This document shows, in pieces, positions 37,901-47,419 of a stretch of 64,000 bases of DNA. The notes below the pieces were generated by a model. The model did not search any database and was not told the origin of the DNA. It was given only the letters and a program-made list of their open reading frames with translations. The stretch lies in the NCBI RefSeq assembly GCF_018219455.1, contig NZ_CP056122.1, positions 3,038,001 to 3,102,000 of the forward strand, read 5' to 3'. Source of the stretch: Moritella sp. 5. Lineage in GTDB: Bacteria > Pseudomonadota > Gammaproteobacteria > Enterobacterales > Moritellaceae. Position numbers and translations under genes: made by a program. Every line of letters begins with the position of its first letter. The stretch's first letter is position 1.

Positions 37901-39070
37901 CTACTGCGAGATAGCAGAATGATCGCTTGGTTTTGATGTCACACTTTTAATAAGCATGTAAATGCACATCGTTAGCATGCAAACACCAAAATATGTAACT
38001 AAGCCATTGTTATAATGCTTAAAGCCTTGTGCAGCAACAGGCCCAACAACGGAACCCACACTATAACTTAATAACATGATCTCCGTTGCCGAAACAATTT
38101 TGCTAATGCTTAAATTATCGCACGCTAGCGAGATCGCAACCGGATATATCGAGAACACACTCGCACCCAATAGCATATAGCTTGAACTTAATAACACCGA
38201 ATCACGGGTCGTTAATATCCCGATAATCCCTAGCACACCAACCAAGCAGAATAAGGACATTAGCAATGTCTTACTCATTTTTGGTGATAAATAGCTGACT
38301 AATGGTTGCACTAACATGCCGCCTAAGATAATGATCGCCATTAACATACCCGTCTGCTCAGCACTACCTGTTTGCGCTTTAATATACAAAGGCATCAAAC
38401 CATAAACTGGTGCCATTAACATGCCTGACACTAAACAACCCAAAATTGCAGGTCGGCTGAGTGTTTTTAGTTCTGCTAACTTGATCTTTTGATGGCCAAT
38501 ACAATCAGGTTGCCCTACTTTAATTAATAGTGGTGGTAGTATCGCAATCAACAATACAGCAATCACCATGCTATAAGGAAAAATACCCTCTACGCCGATT
38601 GGCACAAGTCCTAACTGACCAAGTGAGTTACCACCGTATAAAGATGTCATATATAAACCAAGACGCTTTGCACGTTGTTTTGCTGTATCGGCTATTAATA
38701 GCCAAGATTCAACAACAACAAATACGCCAGCTACAGCAATACCCGCAATAAAACGAGACGCTAACCACGTTGCAGCCGTTGGTACTGCGATCATCAAAAA
38801 TATTGATAATAACAACACACTTAAAAATAAAATAAACGCAAGACGATGACCTATTCTGGCGACGACTCTTTCTATCTGTAATGAACCAATTAATAGTCCC
38901 AGATAAAAGATACTTGCCAACCAAGGTGTTAGTGTCAGACTGAGACCAAATGATGGTAGTGATAGCGGAATTAGGCTCATTAAAAAGCCAGATGCAATAG
39001 CAAAAAATGACAAACCAACAACAGGTACGAAAGTACTGCTTCGTGGGTTTGTGCAGGCGAATGTTCCCAC
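37901..39070 (-). CDS. MFS transporter (YcaD-like)
   Basis: A 389-residue major facilitator superfamily protein with 12 predicted membrane helices. The loop between helices 2 and 3 (VARIGHRLAF) is a weak form of the MFS signature, and the AGVFVVVESWLLIAD segment is typical of the YcaD group. The substrate is unknown. Start codon is GTG at 39070, with GAGGA seven bases upstream. It is a single-gene unit with its own terminator. Confidence 0.85.
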   Translation of the reverse strand: MGTFACTNPRSSTFVPVVGLSFFAIASGFLMSLIPLSLPSFGLSLTLTPWLASIFYLGLLIGSLQIERVVARIGHRLAFILFLSVLLLSIFLMIAVPTAATWLASRFIAGIAVAGVFVVVESWLLIADTAKQRAKRLGLYMTSLYGGNSLGQLGLVPIGVEGIFPYSMVIAVLLIAILPPLLIKVGQPDCIGHQKIKLAELKTLSRPAILGCLVSGMLMAPVYGLMPLYIKAQTGSAEQTGMLMAIIILGGMLVQPLVSYLSPKMSKTLLMSLFCLVGVLGIIGILTTRDSVLLSSSYMLLGASVFSIYPVAISLACDNLSISKIVSATEIMLLSYSVGSVVGPVAAQGFKHYNNGLVTYFGVCMLTMCIYMLIKSVTSKPSDHSAISQ

Positions 39071-39642
39071 CTTGTATCCTCAAGTTAAGTTATTTAAATA
39101 TAGGTTATGCGACTATATGTGTACCAGTTGCTGGTTACTGCATATTTCGGCGAGACTTTAATCTTAAATCATTCGGAAGTAAAGATCATTTCCATACAAT
39201 TTAAAATAATTTACAAACTATATAAACCTCACTTATTCACCCATTTAATAAGGTTGCTGACATGTTAATATTTTAAAACGTCATATTTTCAATAATTAAC
39301 TGTAAATAAAACACAAATCAAAAACAACAAAAAACCAAAGCTCTATTTAAGTAACAAAAATGCTATAAAATGTGATTTAAAAACATCATTAACACCTACT
39401 TATAGCTGTTTGGCTAATAGTCATTAAAAATGAAATCGCTAACAATTTCATTTCATAATTAGTTTTCACAATTACAACCTTTTTGTTCGTACGAGAATAG
39501 CAGTCGAGTAGCGTCATCAATACATGATAAATTCAGTCATTATGGAATGGTAATGGCGATTTTTTCAGCGCTGAAATCAGTGGAACTGGAGGTTTAGAGA
39601 CCTTAGGATTCTGTCAGCTTCACGTAATTATATAGCACTAAA
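39071..39642. other. 572 bp region without a gene
   Basis: Strongly AT-rich between the MFS gene and the diguanylate cyclase 3' end. Only a 14-codon ATG frame with weak context was noticed at about 39552. No hairpin with a T tail was found. Confidence 0.45.
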
Positions 39643-41118
39643 CTAGCGTTCAATTGGATTACGGCTATTAAAATCACCATATAACACACGGTTTTTACCT
39701 GCAACCTTAGCTGTATACAAGAGTTCATCCGCCTGCTTTATAATGCTTTTGATTAATTTAATTTGATCAATCGAAGACGTAGTGATTGCACCACCAGACA
39801 TGGTGACGTGAAATGCAATATCTCCGCTATAATGCGGTAAGTTAGCGACGGTTTCACAGATGCGTTCAAAAATATCAATTTGTTTATTGCCTTTGTTATA
39901 AGCAATCAACAAACCAAACTCTTCACCACCGAGACGGAAAAACATATCTTTTTCACGAACCATATGCCGAATTGCAGTGGTAACCCGAATAAGAACTTCA
40001 TCGCCGACAGGGTGACCATAAGTATCGTTAACGTGTTTGAAGTTATCAAGATCTATGATCATAAACGAATAAAACTGATGCCTTCCAATACCTTCTAACT
40101 CAGCCATAAAACCACGGCGGTTAAGTAAGCCAGTCAATGGATCATGATGAGACTCTTTCGCTAGCGTTTGCGATACAAGACGTAATTTAAGCGTATACAA
40201 CACCCAGCCAGCAAGGACAATAGCGACAAAATAAAACGTAATATCAACAAAACTATTTTTAATTAGATATTTTAACTTGTCAGCCATAGCGTTGGGCATC
40301 ACTAAGCGTAAATCCGTAGTCTGACCATCAAAACTTAAAGTTTCACTGGATAAATTACCTAACGGTGGAAGAACTCCTGTATTGCTTATATAAAAATCTG
40401 AATCAATATCCGAGACTAAATCACTCCACAAAATGTCCATGTTCAGCACACCATAAAATGTCTTATCCATGAAAATTGCAATCGAAAAGGTAATGACATC
40501 TTTGTTGAGGCTTAAATCTGCATAAGGGCCAGTGATGAAGATCTGGTTCCCAAGATCTTCAACATCTACACTCAATGTTTTCTGCATGTACGGTCGAGTA
40601 AACAGCTTAGTTTCAAATTCATTTGGCTTCAGGACCAATGCATTATATTTTGGCGAGGTAATAACAAATTTATCCAACGAAATGAAATACAAACTAATCA
40701 CATCCTCCGCACGGCCCGCAAGAAACGTCATCATAGGTGCTATTTTTATCGTCTCTTTAATCTTATTTTGCAGTACCGTGTTGTCCTCACAGCCCGCTTT
40801 ATCACTGGCAACTAAGAAGTTTGTCTCAAACTCATACATATGCTCACTGGTTGGAAGTTTAGATACAAGACAAGTGTCATCGTCATTCAATGTGAAACTT
40901 AATTTTTTATCATCAACTAACGCGGTATTTAAGGAGCTTAATTGCGACATGCCATATTGAATTGCTTGCAACTGATAAAATAGTTCACCTAAGCGCCCTT
41001 CAACGGCCTGAAAAGAATGTTGGAATTTATCTAACTGCTTAACCTCAGAACGATTAACCTGATAAGTGATGATAATACCAATAATAATAACTAAATAAAT
41101 AGCAATTCTAGCTTTCAC
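39643..41118 (-). CDS. Membrane-bound diguanylate cyclase with periplasmic sensor
   Basis: A 491-residue protein: N-terminal transmembrane helix (residues 4-22), a periplasmic sensor of about 260 residues, a second helix (near 292-310) and a C-terminal GGDEF domain with an intact active motif RLGGEEFGLLIA and the HDPLTGLLNRRGF start. The inhibitory RxxD site five residues before GGEEF is not present (MFFRLGGEEF). It should make cyclic di-GMP in response to an outside signal. GTG start. It is a neighbour of a DASS carboxylate transporter. Confidence 0.92.
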   Translation of the reverse strand: MKARIAIYLVIIIGIIITYQVNRSEVKQLDKFQHSFQAVEGRLGELFYQLQAIQYGMSQLSSLNTALVDDKKLSFTLNDDDTCLVSKLPTSEHMYEFETNFLVASDKAGCEDNTVLQNKIKETIKIAPMMTFLAGRAEDVISLYFISLDKFVITSPKYNALVLKPNEFETKLFTRPYMQKTLSVDVEDLGNQIFITGPYADLSLNKDVITFSIAIFMDKTFYGVLNMDILWSDLVSDIDSDFYISNTGVLPPLGNLSSETLSFDGQTTDLRLVMPNAMADKLKYLIKNSFVDITFYFVAIVLAGWVLYTLKLRLVSQTLAKESHHDPLTGLLNRRGFMAELEGIGRHQFYSFMIIDLDNFKHVNDTYGHPVGDEVLIRVTTAIRHMVREKDMFFRLGGEEFGLLIAYNKGNKQIDIFERICETVANLPHYSGDIAFHVTMSGGAITTSSIDQIKLIKSIIKQADELLYTAKVAGKNRVLYGDFNSRNPIER

Positions 41119-41338
41119 AATACACCTGTTTACCGCATCTTTTTATGCCTGATAATTGGCTGGAAATAATATACTGAATCATTACTGATTACTATGGTTG
41201 ACAATGTAAGGACATGCAATAGAAACATTATGTTACTGAAATGTGCATATTGGAAGCGTAATATATTAATAATAAGCGTGAAATATATAATTTTGGGACA
41301 AAACGCTTTATATACCGCTGGAATAAACCGTATACATA

Positions 41339-41366
41339 GTAAGGCCTCTATAAATAGAGGCCTTAC
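41339..41366. terminator. Hairpin downstream of the DASS transporter
   Basis: GTAAGGCCTCT-ATAAAT-AGAGGCCTTAC, perfect 11 bp stem just after the transporter stop. No T tract, so it may stabilise the message end or terminate weakly. Confidence 0.55.
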
Positions 41367-41399
41367 ATCCGTACTGTCATTAAATTTAATACCCTATCG

Positions 41400-42788
41400 C
41401 TATAACCAGAATAACCACGCTACGATCGATAAAATAAAGATACAAATCAAGTTCAGGTAGATACCAACACGTATCATTTCTGATTGTTTAATGTGCCCGG
41501 TACTAAATACAATCGCATTAGGAGGTGTTGCGACAGGTAACATAAATGCGCACGATGCCGCAATTGCGATAAGCACAGATAGAATAACAGGTGACATACC
41601 AAGCGCTTCAGCTACACCTGCAAAAACTGGGATTAACAGTGCAGCACTGGCGGTATTACTGGCAAACTCTGTCAGCATAACGACAAACGCAACAATGGTT
41701 AAAATGATAATAACCATTCCTGCCTGAGCAAGAATCCCGCTTAAGCTTTCCGCCAAGAATACACTGGTACCTGTTGCTTTTAATATATTACTTAAACAAA
41801 TTCCACCGCCAAATAATAGGAGTACACCCCAGTCAGTAGTCTTCTCAATATCTTTCCAATTGACGACTCGAGCTACACCTACAAGCACAATAGCCATCAA
41901 GGCCACTAATGTATCAAACTTAGAGAAACCACCAAGCATTGCATTAATCGGTTTACTAAATATCCATAAAAATACCGTTAACGAGAAGATAGCAAGTGTA
42001 ACAATTTTACCTTTATCCCACTCAATAGGTTGATGGTCTATCTCAAAGATTTCATTCAGATTTGGTTTAAGCAGTATATATAGCACTCCGACTGTCACAG
42101 GCAGTAATATCAAGGTAATTGGCACACCATATGACATCCATTCCGTAAAACTTAAATTTAATTGCGCCGCTGCAATCGCATTGGGAGGACTGCCAACGAT
42201 AGTTGCAATTCCACCAATACTGGCGCAATAAGCAATACCAAGCAATACAAAGACATAAGTATTATGGCCTGTTTTAGTGTTTACTTTGTTAAGTACACCT
42301 AATACCAAAGGTAACATCATCGCGGTTGTCGCGGTGTTACTGATCCACATAGATAAACCCGCAGTGACACCAAACAGCATAAACACCGCAACATTCATTC
42401 TGCCTTTTGCCAGCACAAGTACCTTATCCGCAATTACCTTATCGAGTTCTTGTCGATGTAACGCGGCAGCAAGTGCAAAACCACCAAGGAACAAAAAAAT
42501 AATAGGGTTAGAAAAATTATTAAGCGCAGTTTGAGTATTAAAGACTTCAAATACCACAGCAAGAATAGGCACTAATAAAGCGGTAATACTGACATGCAGT
42601 GCTTCTGTTAACCATAAAATGGCAATAAAACTCAGAATACTAAGCCCTAGTACGACATCTTTTTCAAAAGGTAAAAAATTATATAATAAGACAAATAAAA
42701 CAACATCTAAAATAATAATAATGCTGTTTTTATTGGTTAGCCATTCCATCGTATTGGTGGGTAGCGGTAGGCTTTCATTTTTGTTCAT
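41400..42788 (-). CDS. DASS-family sodium/anion symporter
   Basis: A 462-residue divalent anion:sodium symporter (SLC13/DASS) with 11-12 membrane segments. The two SNT substrate/sodium motifs are visible: [14 protein letters not shown] and [14 protein letters not shown], each followed by a PPNAI element ([16 protein letters not shown]). It is expected to import dicarboxylates such as succinate or malate, or sulfate in some relatives. AGAG is 7-9 bases before the ATG. It is next to, but opposite in topology from, no obvious pathway genes. Confidence 0.9.
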   Translation of the reverse strand: MNKNESLPLPTNTMEWLTNKNSIIIILDVVLFVLLYNFLPFEKDVVLGLSILSFIAILWLTEALHVSITALLVPILAVVFEVFNTQTALNNFSNPIIFLFLGGFALAAALHRQELDKVIADKVLVLAKGRMNVAVFMLFGVTAGLSMWISNTATTAMMLPLVLGVLNKVNTKTGHNTYVFVLLGIAYCASIGGIATIVGSPPNAIAAAQLNLSFTEWMSYGVPITLILLPVTVGVLYILLKPNLNEIFEIDHQPIEWDKGKIVTLAIFSLTVFLWIFSKPINAMLGGFSKFDTLVALMAIVLVGVARVVNWKDIEKTTDWGVLLLFGGGICLSNILKATGTSVFLAESLSGILAQAGMVIIILTIVAFVVMLTEFASNTASAALLIPVFAGVAEALGMSPVILSVLIAIAASCAFMLPVATPPNAIVFSTGHIKQSEMIRVGIYLNLICIFILSIVAWLFWL

Positions 42789-43255
42789 GTGAGCTCTATT
42801 CTCCTAATGAATATATATTTACAAGTACTCCAATAGGGTTATTCTCACATGTAATATAAATCAACACGTCAATATAAAGATAATTATGGTGAATTAAACC
42901 AAAGCAATATGTAATAAATCGAACTCACTCACATTTTACATCGCAACTGCTATTTTTTAACCAAAAATCATCAGTGATATAATAAGGGTTTAACATTTAT
43001 TTCTGTCTGATCTAGTCAACTCTTGGAGAAAGCACATAGTACGCCCCCTGAGTAATACGCTATGATTAATCGTGAACCAGTATATTAAAAACAGTGTTGA
43101 ATTCATTCACGTTAAAACGTTGAGTGAAAACATTGAGTGAAAAAGTCAAATAAGAGTGAATACACGAATAAACCCGTGTATTATGCGGCACTTAGGTATC
43201 ATAAGAATGCCATACATAATAGGCGAGTCGCTGCATTTAATAAGGGATAGAAAGT
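42789..43255. other. 467 bp intergenic region with short repeats
   Basis: Divergent promoter space. Contains a tandem GTTGAGTGAAAA / ATTGAGTGAAAA repeat (43119-43143) and an inverted repeat AATACACG / CGTGTATT (43159-43182) just before the unknown membrane-anchored gene. No frame seen. Confidence 0.4.
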
Positions 43256-44014
43256 TTGAATCTAATGTTCATGGAAATGGGTATCCTACTCTTTGTATTT
43301 TCAATGATTGCGGTTGCAATTTTTGTACAAGTAAGAAAAATGATATTAACCAAAAAGCGCCAAGTTTTAGCGGTACAACGTCGGAGCATAGAAGAAACCG
43401 AAATTGTTTTAAAGTACGCAACGTCGCTTGCATTTAGCACAAAACTTACGATCTTATTACACCAACGTATTATCGCCGCGCTCAAAAACATTTTAACCGT
43501 CGAACCGCTGAACGATAAAATTAAACACCATATTACTCAACAAAAAATGCATATTGCGACAGCCAAAATAGTAGCACCATCAGGTTTATTTATTGAACCT
43601 GTTGATGAGCGAACCGCAATTGACTTAGCACGAAGTATTTCACGTCTCAAAGTAATTTTGCGTCACGAGCTACACAAGAGAAACATCTCATTAGAAGATT
43701 GTGTCACTGAAGAATCTAAGTTGGAAAAAATGCGCTTAAAACTGCGTTTGAGTAATTGCTTAATCAAAGCGACTACATTTTTTGAGCATGAAAAATATAG
43801 CACTGCGGTAAAAATGTTAAATGAAAATATTACATTAATCGAAGCTGTCGACCTCAAAGACGATTTTTTAATAGATAAACGAGACAACATGATTAAACTA
43901 TTAAATAAATCGACCTACCAATTAGCTGAAATCGAAGCTCAAAGTAAGTTAGATGAACAACCAGAAAAGACTTCAGCACTTGATACTTTATTTGACCAAC
44001 AACAGCCCCAATAA
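43256..44014 (+). CDS. Unknown membrane-anchored, helical protein
   Basis: A 252-residue protein I do not recognise as a named family. One N-terminal transmembrane segment (about residues 5-25, MEMGILLFVFSMIAVAIFVQV) is followed by a basic stretch and a mainly helical cytoplasmic domain (AFSTKLTILLHQRIIAALKN, SISRLKVILRHELHKR) ending in a Gln-rich tail. The start codon is TTG at 43256 with AAGGGA about 8-12 bases upstream; ATG at 43265 is also possible. It looks like a membrane-tethered structural or adaptor protein. Confidence 0.6.
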   Translation: MNLMFMEMGILLFVFSMIAVAIFVQVRKMILTKKRQVLAVQRRSIEETEIVLKYATSLAFSTKLTILLHQRIIAALKNILTVEPLNDKIKHHITQQKMHIATAKIVAPSGLFIEPVDERTAIDLARSISRLKVILRHELHKRNISLEDCVTEESKLEKMRLKLRLSNCLIKATTFFEHEKYSTAVKMLNENITLIEAVDLKDDFLIDKRDNMIKLLNKSTYQLAEIEAQSKLDEQPEKTSALDTLFDQQQPQ

Positions 44015-44058
44015 ATAATGAAAGAAGAGTGGACTCTATGACTAGGTAACCCCTTCTA

Positions 44059-44078
44059 AATAATGTCTAGACATTATT
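44059..44078. terminator. Perfect 20 bp palindrome at the lipoprotein stop
   Basis: AATAATGTCTAGACATTATT overlaps the stop region of the lipoprotein gene, between two convergent genes; likely transcript-end hairpin, though without a strong T run. Confidence 0.45.
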
Positions 44079-44529
44079 AATTAAGTAGGCTACCAGCTGA
44101 ATCTTGGATTTTACCGTCTGTCTGTTTTTTTACATCATCTACTGCTTCTGTAGCTGACTCACTCGTGTCAGATGCTGTTTCAGACACAGACTCAAGAGCA
44201 GTCTTAGCTCTGTCTTTCGCTTTATTATAAGTATCACTGGTCGCTTCTGACGCTGTATCTATTACATTAGCTGCACTTTGTTTTGTACTATCCCAGGCTT
44301 CTACAGACGCACTCTTAACATCATCAGCCATTTCTTTAGCCTCATCGACAGCGCTTACAGCAGCGGCTTTAGTTGTATCTAACACATCCTCAGCTGTACT
44401 CTTTGCATCATCATAGCTCTGCTCTATGGCACTCTTATCCGGTTCTTCTTGCTCAGTGGCTTTTTCACTACTATCACAAGCACTGAGTAAACCCAAAGGT
44501 AATAAAATAATTGCAAGGTTACGCATCAT
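44077..44529 (-). CDS. Helical repeat lipoprotein (LEA/apolipophorin-like)
   Basis: A 150-residue lipoprotein: lipobox GLLSAC after a short signal peptide, then about 120 residues of Ala/Lys/Asp/Ser-rich amphipathic helix with a roughly 11-residue rhythm (repeated AxxxxDxxKxxA and EAxxxxDxxK patterns), like late-embryogenesis-abundant proteins. Such proteins shield membranes or proteins in stress; the exact role is unknown. Start 44529 has AGGAG eight bases upstream. Mature end is hydrophilic. Confidence 0.7.
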   Translation of the reverse strand: MMRNLAIILLPLGLLSACDSSEKATEQEEPDKSAIEQSYDDAKSTAEDVLDTTKAAAVSAVDEAKEMADDVKSASVEAWDSTKQSAANVIDTASEATSDTYNKAKDRAKTALESVSETASDTSESATEAVDDVKKQTDGKIQDSAGSLLN

Positions 44530-44599
44530 AATATTCACTCCTAATCGTGATTACATGAGATGCTTAAGTTTATCTTAAGTCCTATGAGCGTAGCAGCAA

Positions 44600-44621
44600 A
44601 TGATAATTCGGCAATTATCAT
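44600..44621. promoter_or_regulatory. Inverted repeat upstream of the lipoprotein gene
   Basis: ATGATAATT-CGGC-AATTATCAT, perfect 9 bp arms, 71 bp before the lipoprotein start. It resembles a spread-out Fur-type site but with the wrong spacing, so the regulator is unknown. Confidence 0.4.
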
Positions 44622-44641
44622 ACCAGAGTGCTAAAGACAAA

Positions 44642-44676
44642 AAAGGCTCGTTATCTGCTTAAGATAACGAGCCTTT
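44642..44676 (-). terminator. Terminator of efpL
   Basis: AAAGGCTCGTTATC / GATAACGAGCCTTT, 14 bp stem and seven-base loop; T-rich on the minus strand. Confidence 0.85.
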
Positions 44677-44694
44677 ATCTAATAGACAACGCTA

Positions 44695-45267
44695 TTATTT
44701 ATCTGCACGACTCATGAACTTGTGATCAGTCGTATTGATCTTGATTTTTTCGCCGCTTGCGATGTATTCAGGTACTTGAACCGTAAGGCCAGTAGAAAGG
44801 ATCGCAGGTTTAGTACGAGCACTTGCCGACGCACCTTTAATTGATGGGTCAGTTTCTACAATAACCATTTCAACAGCAGAAGGTAGCTCAATAGATACTG
44901 GCTTACCATCAACAATAAGAACTTGAAGACCTTGTGTGTCTTCTGTGATGAATAATAACTCATCAGCAATTATTGCTTTATCTAGGCTGTAAGGTGTGTA
45001 GTCTTCTGTATCCATGAATACATATTCTTCACCATCAGAGTATGAGAACATAACTTGGTTACGTGTAAGATCTGCAAGATTAAGATTGTCGCTGTCTTTG
45101 AATACTTCGTCAATTTTTGAACCCGTAACTACATCGTACATACGCATACGGTAGATACTACCACCAGCACGGCCTTGTGGTACTGAACGTTCGATATCAC
45201 GGATAATGTATACGCCATTATTATATTCAACAGCGGTATTCTTTTTAACGTCACTTGCCTTTGGCAT
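44695..45267 (-). CDS. efpL: Elongation factor P-like protein EfpL (YeiP)
   Basis: A 190-residue EF-P paralogue with the three-domain layout: KOW-like N-terminal domain ([15 protein letters not shown] at the tip loop), OB domain with [13 protein letters not shown], and C-terminal OB domain [25 protein letters not shown]. The arginine in the loop replaces the modified lysine of EF-P, which is the mark of EfpL. It relieves ribosomes stalled at proline-containing sequences. Start at 45267 is the MPKAS form; a TTG five codons upstream is possible. Confidence 0.9.
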   Translation of the reverse strand: MPKASDVKKNTAVEYNNGVYIIRDIERSVPQGRAGGSIYRMRMYDVVTGSKIDEVFKDSDNLNLADLTRNQVMFSYSDGEEYVFMDTEDYTPYSLDKAIIADELLFITEDTQGLQVLIVDGKPVSIELPSAVEMVIVETDPSIKGASASARTKPAILSTGLTVQVPEYIASGEKIKINTTDHKFMSRADK

Positions 45268-45398
45268 TTTAGGTATTCCCAATAATAAATTGTGTAATAG
45301 AAAATAACATAAAGGCTAAAACAGACCAAGTACTGCAACAAGGAAGCGCCGACTTATTCACCATTTTTAACGACTTTATTGTATTACTAAACAAATAT

Positions 45399-45977
45399 CT
45401 ATTTAAGTAGGCCCTGGCTCACCGCCTTTTCAAGTTTCTGCTCTAACGACGTCCACAGCTGCTTGCTACCTTTTCCAATTCTACTGTTAACCGAAAACAC
45501 TTGTTCTTTCGAGATATTATGTGCTTTCCAACTATGCCCTTCACCATGTATGTTATGCAATAATGGAGGAACGCGATCAATAGCTTTAGCGTAAACAGAA
45601 TCTGCTGTAACCCCGAGTTCAAATTCATGCCAAAGCTCGATATAATCTTTTGCTTGTTCGGCCGGTAATATATTCAATAATCTGTTGATACCCGATGCTT
45701 CATTCGCCTTGTTCTCCGCCGTTTCAGCAGCATAAACAATCGTATCTCCTGCATCTATTTCACCAAGATCATGCAGCAATAGCATTTTAATTACACGGTC
45801 AATATTAATCTCATCATCCGCATAGTCTTTTAGCATCAATGCAGATATACACACGTGCCAGCTATGCTCTGCAGAATTCTCATAACGATCTAATCCGACA
45901 GGTTGTGTCTTACGTAATACACCTTTCAGTTTTTCAATTTCGACTATAAAATTTAATACCTTTTCAATATTTCCCAC
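45399..45977 (-). CDS. HD-domain nucleotidase (HDDC2/YfbR-like)
   Basis: A 192-residue HD-domain protein. The metal-binding residues are in ENSAEHSWHV (His) and LLHDLGEID (His-Asp), with the later DR of YAKAIDRVPPLLHN. The pattern is that of HDDC2/YfbR 5'-deoxynucleotidases that cleave dNMPs. The start is GTG at 45977 with AAGGAG six bases before it. Probably a housekeeping nucleotide-pool enzyme; substrate inferred from family. Confidence 0.85.
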   Translation of the reverse strand: MGNIEKVLNFIVEIEKLKGVLRKTQPVGLDRYENSAEHSWHVCISALMLKDYADDEINIDRVIKMLLLHDLGEIDAGDTIVYAAETAENKANEASGINRLLNILPAEQAKDYIELWHEFELGVTADSVYAKAIDRVPPLLHNIHGEGHSWKAHNISKEQVFSVNSRIGKGSKQLWTSLEQKLEKAVSQGLLK

Positions 45978-46077
45978 ACCAACTCCTTGGTCATAATACG
46001 TTTAGCTATTAATGAGTACACTTTATAATTTAACATCACTAAAGCTTATCCACCAGTACGCTGCCACTAACTTTACG

Positions 46078-46701
46078 TTAGACAGCGAGTCCAACCGCAG
46101 TCGCTTGCATGGGAACAAAGCCTCTAAGCTCCTCAACACGAGATAACCAGCGTCTAACATGTGGATAGTCTTGTAACGATACGCCCCCTTCTGGCGCATG
46201 CGCGATATGGGTATAGTTCGCAATATCTGCAATAGTAGGTTTGTGTCCAACTAACCAAGGATTATGTTCTAAATGCGGGTCTAATTGTTTTAAAATCGCA
46301 TGTGCTATGTCTAGCGCTTTTTGATGATCAAGTTTCGCGTGAAAGATGTTAATTAAACGCGCAGTCGCGGGTCCATAAGCAACGCTACTCGCAGCAATGG
46401 TCAGAAAGCCTTGTACTTGGGCAGCGAGTACAGGATCTATTGGCAACCAAGTATGCGCATTATCGTATTTACTGGCGAGGTAAATCAAAATAGCATTAGA
46501 GTCTGACAAGGTCACATCACCGTCTTCAATAACGGGCACTTGCCCTGCGCTATTTTTGTTCAAAAATTCAGGCTGTTTATGCTCTCCTTTCAACAAGTCG
46601 ACATCAATAAGTTCCGTTTCTAATCCAAGTAAGGATAACAGCAATTCCACTCTGTGGGCATGCCCAGACAGTGGATGACGGTATAGTTTGATTGCTGACA
46701 T
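46078..46701 (-). CDS. Glutathione S-transferase
   Basis: A 207-residue GST-family protein with an N-terminal thioredoxin-like domain (IKLYRHPLSGHAHRVELLLSL; QVPVIEDGDVTLSDSNAILIYLA glutathione-site motif with the cis-Pro and Ser/Asp) and a helical C-terminal domain (NPWLVGHKPTIADIANYTHIAHAP). It conjugates glutathione to small electrophiles or acts as a reductase; the target is not known. GGGGA is seven bases before the ATG. Confidence 0.92.
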   Translation of the reverse strand: MSAIKLYRHPLSGHAHRVELLLSLLGLETELIDVDLLKGEHKQPEFLNKNSAGQVPVIEDGDVTLSDSNAILIYLASKYDNAHTWLPIDPVLAAQVQGFLTIAASSVAYGPATARLINIFHAKLDHQKALDIAHAILKQLDPHLEHNPWLVGHKPTIADIANYTHIAHAPEGGVSLQDYPHVRRWLSRVEELRGFVPMQATAVGLAV

Positions 46702-46797
46702 GAGATATCCCCAATTATTGTTTATGTCTATAAATAATAGCCGCTGCTGAGATAACTATCTTCGCTAACGGTAGAATCATCCTCATTACAACCGTGA

Positions 46798-46857
46798 TCA
46801 CGAGCTAGCATTGGTCACCAATGTACCGTCACAATCAAAGAGTAGACATTTTTTCAT
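46798..46857 (-). pseudogene. N-terminal stub of a HAD-family phosphatase
   Basis: A 19-codon frame MKKCLLFDCDGTLVTNASS then stop. FDCDGTLV is the HAD motif I with both catalytic aspartates, so this is the start of a phosphatase of the phosphoglycolate/YieH type, cut off after the motif. GGAAT precedes the ATG. The remainder was lost between the HPP and GST genes. Confidence 0.6.
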
Positions 46858-46866
46858 GATATTCCT

Positions 46867-47325
46867 TTATTCATTACTTTCAAAATACGATGTTCTCATT
46901 TTATTTAATACCAAGCCTAAACCAACAATCACGCATGAGCCGATCAACACAGGATTAAATAAGAATGCCCAACTTTGACCTGATAACATAATAACCATGG
47001 GGTTTGCGCCAGCTGGTGGGTGCGTTGTATTTGTCAGTAGCATAATAGTAACAGCTAATCCCGTTGCAATAGCCAACGACCAAGGTGCAACGCCAACATA
47101 TTCAACAAATAACACACCGATAAACGCTGTTAATAAGTGCCCAACAATAACGTTCTTAGGCTGAGCAAGTGGACTCTTAGGTACGCCAAATACCAACACA
47201 ACAGTAGCGCCAAAGGCGGCCATTAACCACAGTCCAGAATTTGTGACACTAGCCAAATAAGCCAAAACACCAATAGTTAGCGTTGCAAAAGTGCCTGCGA
47301 TAATCGTAAAAACAAATTTTTTCAT
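46867..47325 (-). CDS. HPP-family membrane protein
   Basis: A 152-residue inner-membrane protein with about four or five helices and the family motif TTHPPAGANP (His-Pro-Pro). Plant and cyanobacterial HPP members carry nitrite. Start 47325 chosen (AAGGAAG upstream). It is transcribed away from a TetR regulator, and the 46 bp between holds a double operator, so it is probably the regulator's target. Bacterial function not established. Confidence 0.82.
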   Translation of the reverse strand: MKKFVFTIIAGTFATLTIGVLAYLASVTNSGLWLMAAFGATVVLVFGVPKSPLAQPKNVIVGHLLTAFIGVLFVEYVGVAPWSLAIATGLAVTIMLLTNTTHPPAGANPMVIMLSGQSWAFLFNPVLIGSCVIVGLGLVLNKMRTSYFESNE

Positions 47326-47340
47326 ATAACTTCCTTTCAA

Positions 47341-47386
47341 TGTAGACCACTCTGTCTACCAGCAATGGTAGACAGAGTGGTCTACA
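47341..47386. promoter_or_regulatory. Double TetR-type operator with 20 bp perfect arms
   Basis: A perfect inverted repeat with 20-base arms around the spacer AGCAAT. Each arm itself contains TAGAC-N6-GTCTA, so there are two operators facing each other. The motif resembles NemR/AcuR-type TetR operators. It sits directly between the HPP gene and the tetR gene. Confidence 0.8.
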
Positions 47387-47419
47387 TGTGTCAACATATT
47401 TCATAACAAGGAGTTATTC

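Noticed and set aside
43119-43143. GTTGAGTGAAAA-type tandem repeat as a CRISPR array
   Set aside because: Only two 12 base copies with one base between; no spacer pattern or cas genes.
44600-44621. Fur box
   Set aside because: The GATAAT halves are present but the spacing is too long for the 19 bp consensus; listed as an unknown inverted repeat.
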